Part shown: piece after piece, positions 4,013 through 5,646 of the stretch
Position numbering within the stretch: the first letter of the stretch is position 1
How the letters are laid out: each line of letters starts with the position of its first letter
Assembly: GCA_030591195.1 (NCBI GenBank)
Contig: JAUVBO010000252.1
Span: forward strand, 1-5,646
Direction: 5' to 3'
Length of the DNA: 5,646 nt
Source: Pseudomonadota bacterium
Lineage (GTDB): Bacteria; Myxococcota; Polyangia; GCA-2747355; JACKDQ01
Made by a program: the position numbers and the translations under genes
The notes under the pieces: model-generated
Databases searched by the model: none
Seen by the model: the letters and a program-made list of their open reading frames with translations, nothing else
Told to the model about the DNA's origin: nothing

Positions 4013-5646
4013 CGCGTCGCTCCAGTCTGGCGTCCGGCCCTCGGCGCCGACCCCTGCGAGGCGGTCGCGGCCTCGTGGTTGTTGACGAACTTGAAGTACC
4101 CGCGAATGATCTGGATCGCTACCGGCGCGGCGACCTTCGCCGCCCGCCCGCCGTGCTCGATCAGCACCGACACCGCGATCTTCGGTCGCTCGACCGGCGC
4201 GTAGGCGGCGAACCACGAGTGGTCGGCGAGCCAGATCGTCTTGCCATGGCGCAGGCGCCGGCTCACCTGGGCCGTGCCGGTCTTGCCGGCGGCGGTGACC
4301 TCATCCGGCCGGGCGTCGTTGGCGGTGCCTTTCGGATCGGCGACCACCCCGGCGAGGGCCGCACGAAGCCGTGCGAGGGTCTCGCGTTTGATCGGCAACG
4401 CCCGGCGTAGCCGGGGCTCGAATCCCTGGACCAGCATCCCGTCACGGGTCTCGATCCGCTCGACGATCTGCGGCAGGAGCAGCTTGCCCCCGTTGGCCAC
4501 CGCCGCGTAGAGGTTGACCAGCTGGATCGGCGTGACCTTGACGTCTCCCTGGCCGATGGCGGCGTTGAGGGTGAAGCCGATCCGGAACGGGAGCTTGCGG
4601 CGCCGATACCAGTCCTTGGTCGGGATGAACCCTCCGACCTCGCCGTTGAGCCCGAGGCCGGTGGACGCGCCGAGGCCCAGCATCCGGGCGTACTTGGCCA
4701 TCATGTCCATGCCGACCTGTTCGGCGAGGGTGTAGAAGTAGACGTTACACGACTGGACGATCGCCTGGTGCAGGTTGGTCTTTCCGTGGGAGTGGCTGCA
4801 GCGGAAGTTGCGTCGGCCGAAGTGGTGCCAGCCCTTGCACATGACCTCCTCTGCGCCGGTGATCAGTCCCTCCTCGAGCGCCGCTAGCGCCGGGATCACC
4901 TTGTAGGTCGAGCCTGGGTAGTAGTTCTCGCGGAAGACCTTGTCGAGCAGTGGGCGGTGGGGGTTGGTCGTTAGCCGGCGCATCTCCGCTACCTCGACGC
5001 CGCCGGTGAGCGCGTTTGGATCGAACGCCGGCTTCGACACGCTGGCGAGCACTCGCCCGGTGTTGACCTCGATCACCACCGCCGCGCCTGCCACGTGGTT
5101 GCGCATCGCGCGCTCGACGAGGCGCTGCAAGTCGAGGTCGATGGTCAGGATCAGGTTGTGGCCCGCCAGCGGCTCGACGCGCTGCTCGTGGCCGTCCGTG
5201 GCGAGCAGCTCGCCGGCCATCCGGTCGCTCTTCCTCAAGCCGTGGGCGTCGACGATGATTCGTTCGATCCCCGGTACCCCGCGCAGGTGCGACTCGTACA
5301 GCCGCTCGACGCCGAAGCGTCCGATCAGGTCACCCGAGGCGTACACGCCGTTGCGGTCGCGCCGGAGCTCCTCGCGGTTGATCTCGTTCATGAACCCGAG
5401 GACGTGAGCCATCAGGTTGCTGTGGACGTACTGGCGGTGGGCCATCGCCTGGACGCTCACGCCGTGCAGCTCGTTGCGGTGGGTCTCGAGGCGGGCCAGT
5501 TGGTCGCGGCTGACGTCGCGCATCACCAGGCGCGGCGAGAAGCGTTTTTTGCCCCGGGCCTTCGCGATCCGGGCCCGCAGCGCCGCGGCGCGGCGAGGCT
5601 CGAGCGCGAGCTCGCGGATCAATCGCTCGACGCTCTTGCGGCTGGC
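4009..5646 (-). CDS. mrdA: Penicillin-binding protein 2, class B transpeptidase of the elongasome (5' end cut by window edge)
   Basis: PBP2 cross-links new glycan strands during cell elongation and is anchored in the inner membrane with its catalytic domain in the periplasm. The frame is open to the right edge, giving 545 residues; the family is usually about 600-650, so the membrane anchor and the start of the pedestal domain lie outside. Counting from the edge, residues 1-150 are the rest of the dimerisation/pedestal domain, including HVLGF (81-85) and GRFGVERLYESHLRG (109-123). The transpeptidase domain starts near NLILTIDLDLQ and carries all three catalytic motifs: STYK (246-249, nucleophile Ser246), SCN (299-301) and KTG (455-457). 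GQGDVKVTPIQL is also a family hallmark. The loop before SCN contains C270, H274, H275, C283, H285 and H287, compatible with a metal site. A Gly/Ala-rich polar tail ends the protein. The stop overlaps the rodA start by 4 bases. Confidence 0.96.
   Translation of the reverse strand, partial: ASRKSVERLIRELALEPRRAAALRARIAKARGKKRFSPRLVMRDVSRDQLARLETHRNELHGVSVQAMAHRQYVHSNLMAHVLGFMNEINREELRRDRNGVYASGDLIGRFGVERLYESHLRGVPGIERIIVDAHGLRKSDRMAGELLATDGHEQRVEPLAGHNLILTIDLDLQRLVERAMRNHVAGAAVVIEVNTGRVLASVSKPAFDPNALTGGVEVAEMRRLTTNPHRPLLDKVFRENYYPGSTYKVIPALAALEEGLITGAEEVMCKGWHHFGRRNFRCSHSHGKTNLHQAIVQSCNVYFYTLAEQVGMDMMAKYARMLGLGASTGLGLNGEVGGFIPTKDWYRRRKLPFRIGFTLNAAIGQGDVKVTPIQLVNLYAAVANGGKLLLPQIVERIETRDGMLVQGFEPRLRRALPIKRETLARLRAALAGVVADPKGTANDARPDEVTAAGKTGTAQVSRRLRHGKTIWLADHSWFAAYAPVERPKIAVSVLIEHGGRAAKVAAPVAIQIIRGYFKFVNNHEAATASQGSAPRAGRQTGATR
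4020..4023 (-). promoter_or_regulatory. rodA ribosome binding site inside the mrdA 3' end
   Basis: GGAG on the minus strand lies 7 bases before the rodA ATG, within the last codons of mrdA. With the ATGA overlap this implies translational coupling, which would keep the two interacting proteins in fixed proportion. It also fixes the rodA start at 4012. Confidence 0.7.

Noticed and set aside
4013..4216. N-terminal extension of RodA to an upstream start at 4216
   Set aside because: The added 68 residues are Arg/Gly-rich, lie inside mrdA in another frame and lack family similarity; the ATGA overlap with GGAG marks the true start at 4012.

Overview
The window is a GC-rich bacterial chromosome segment carrying five protein-coding genes. 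It looks like a Gram-negative deltaproteobacterial or myxobacterial genome, most likely an uncultivated or Nannocystis/Enhygromyxa-type myxobacterium. Reasons: very high GC at third codon positions, a class B PBP2/RodA pair of Gram-negative type, a PilZ gene behind a strong sigma-54-type promoter match, and a large TPR protein whose N-terminal part (RFPFDVSGG, then RFRHRRC) resembles, from memory, long myxobacterial TPR proteins. The taxonomic call is inference.

Layout from the right. mrdA (PBP2) enters from beyond the right edge on the minus strand, so its N-terminus is missing, and it overlaps rodA by 4 bases (ATGA). Together they encode the transpeptidase and the SEDS glycosyltransferase that polymerise and cross-link peptidoglycan in the elongasome; mreB, mreC and mreD are expected upstream but are not visible. 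After rodA comes a 221-bp spacer (2697-2917), locally AT-rich, with a hairpin directly behind the rodA stop, a second potential long stem, three imperfect direct repeats, a perfect inverted repeat, and an almost ideal -24/-12 (sigma-54) promoter firing towards the next gene. That gene, also on the minus strand, encodes a single-domain PilZ protein, a family of c-di-GMP receptors.

The left part holds a small plus-strand gene (1703-2152) for an all-helical 149-residue protein that I place tentatively in the DUF6918 family. It is convergent with the PilZ gene and divergent from a large minus-strand gene that leaves the window at base 1. The latter is at least 538 codons and has an N-terminal, probably beta-rich, region followed by tetratricopeptide-like helical repeats. 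The 88-bp divergent spacer carries a perfect TTGACA and a 10-bp palindrome.

mrdA-rodA is the only clear operon. A link between the PilZ protein and cell elongation is suggested only by adjacency. I see no RNA genes, mobile elements, CRISPR arrays or evident new defence or metabolic system. The most unusual region is the regulatory-looking rodA/PilZ spacer and the conflict it creates over where the PilZ protein starts.
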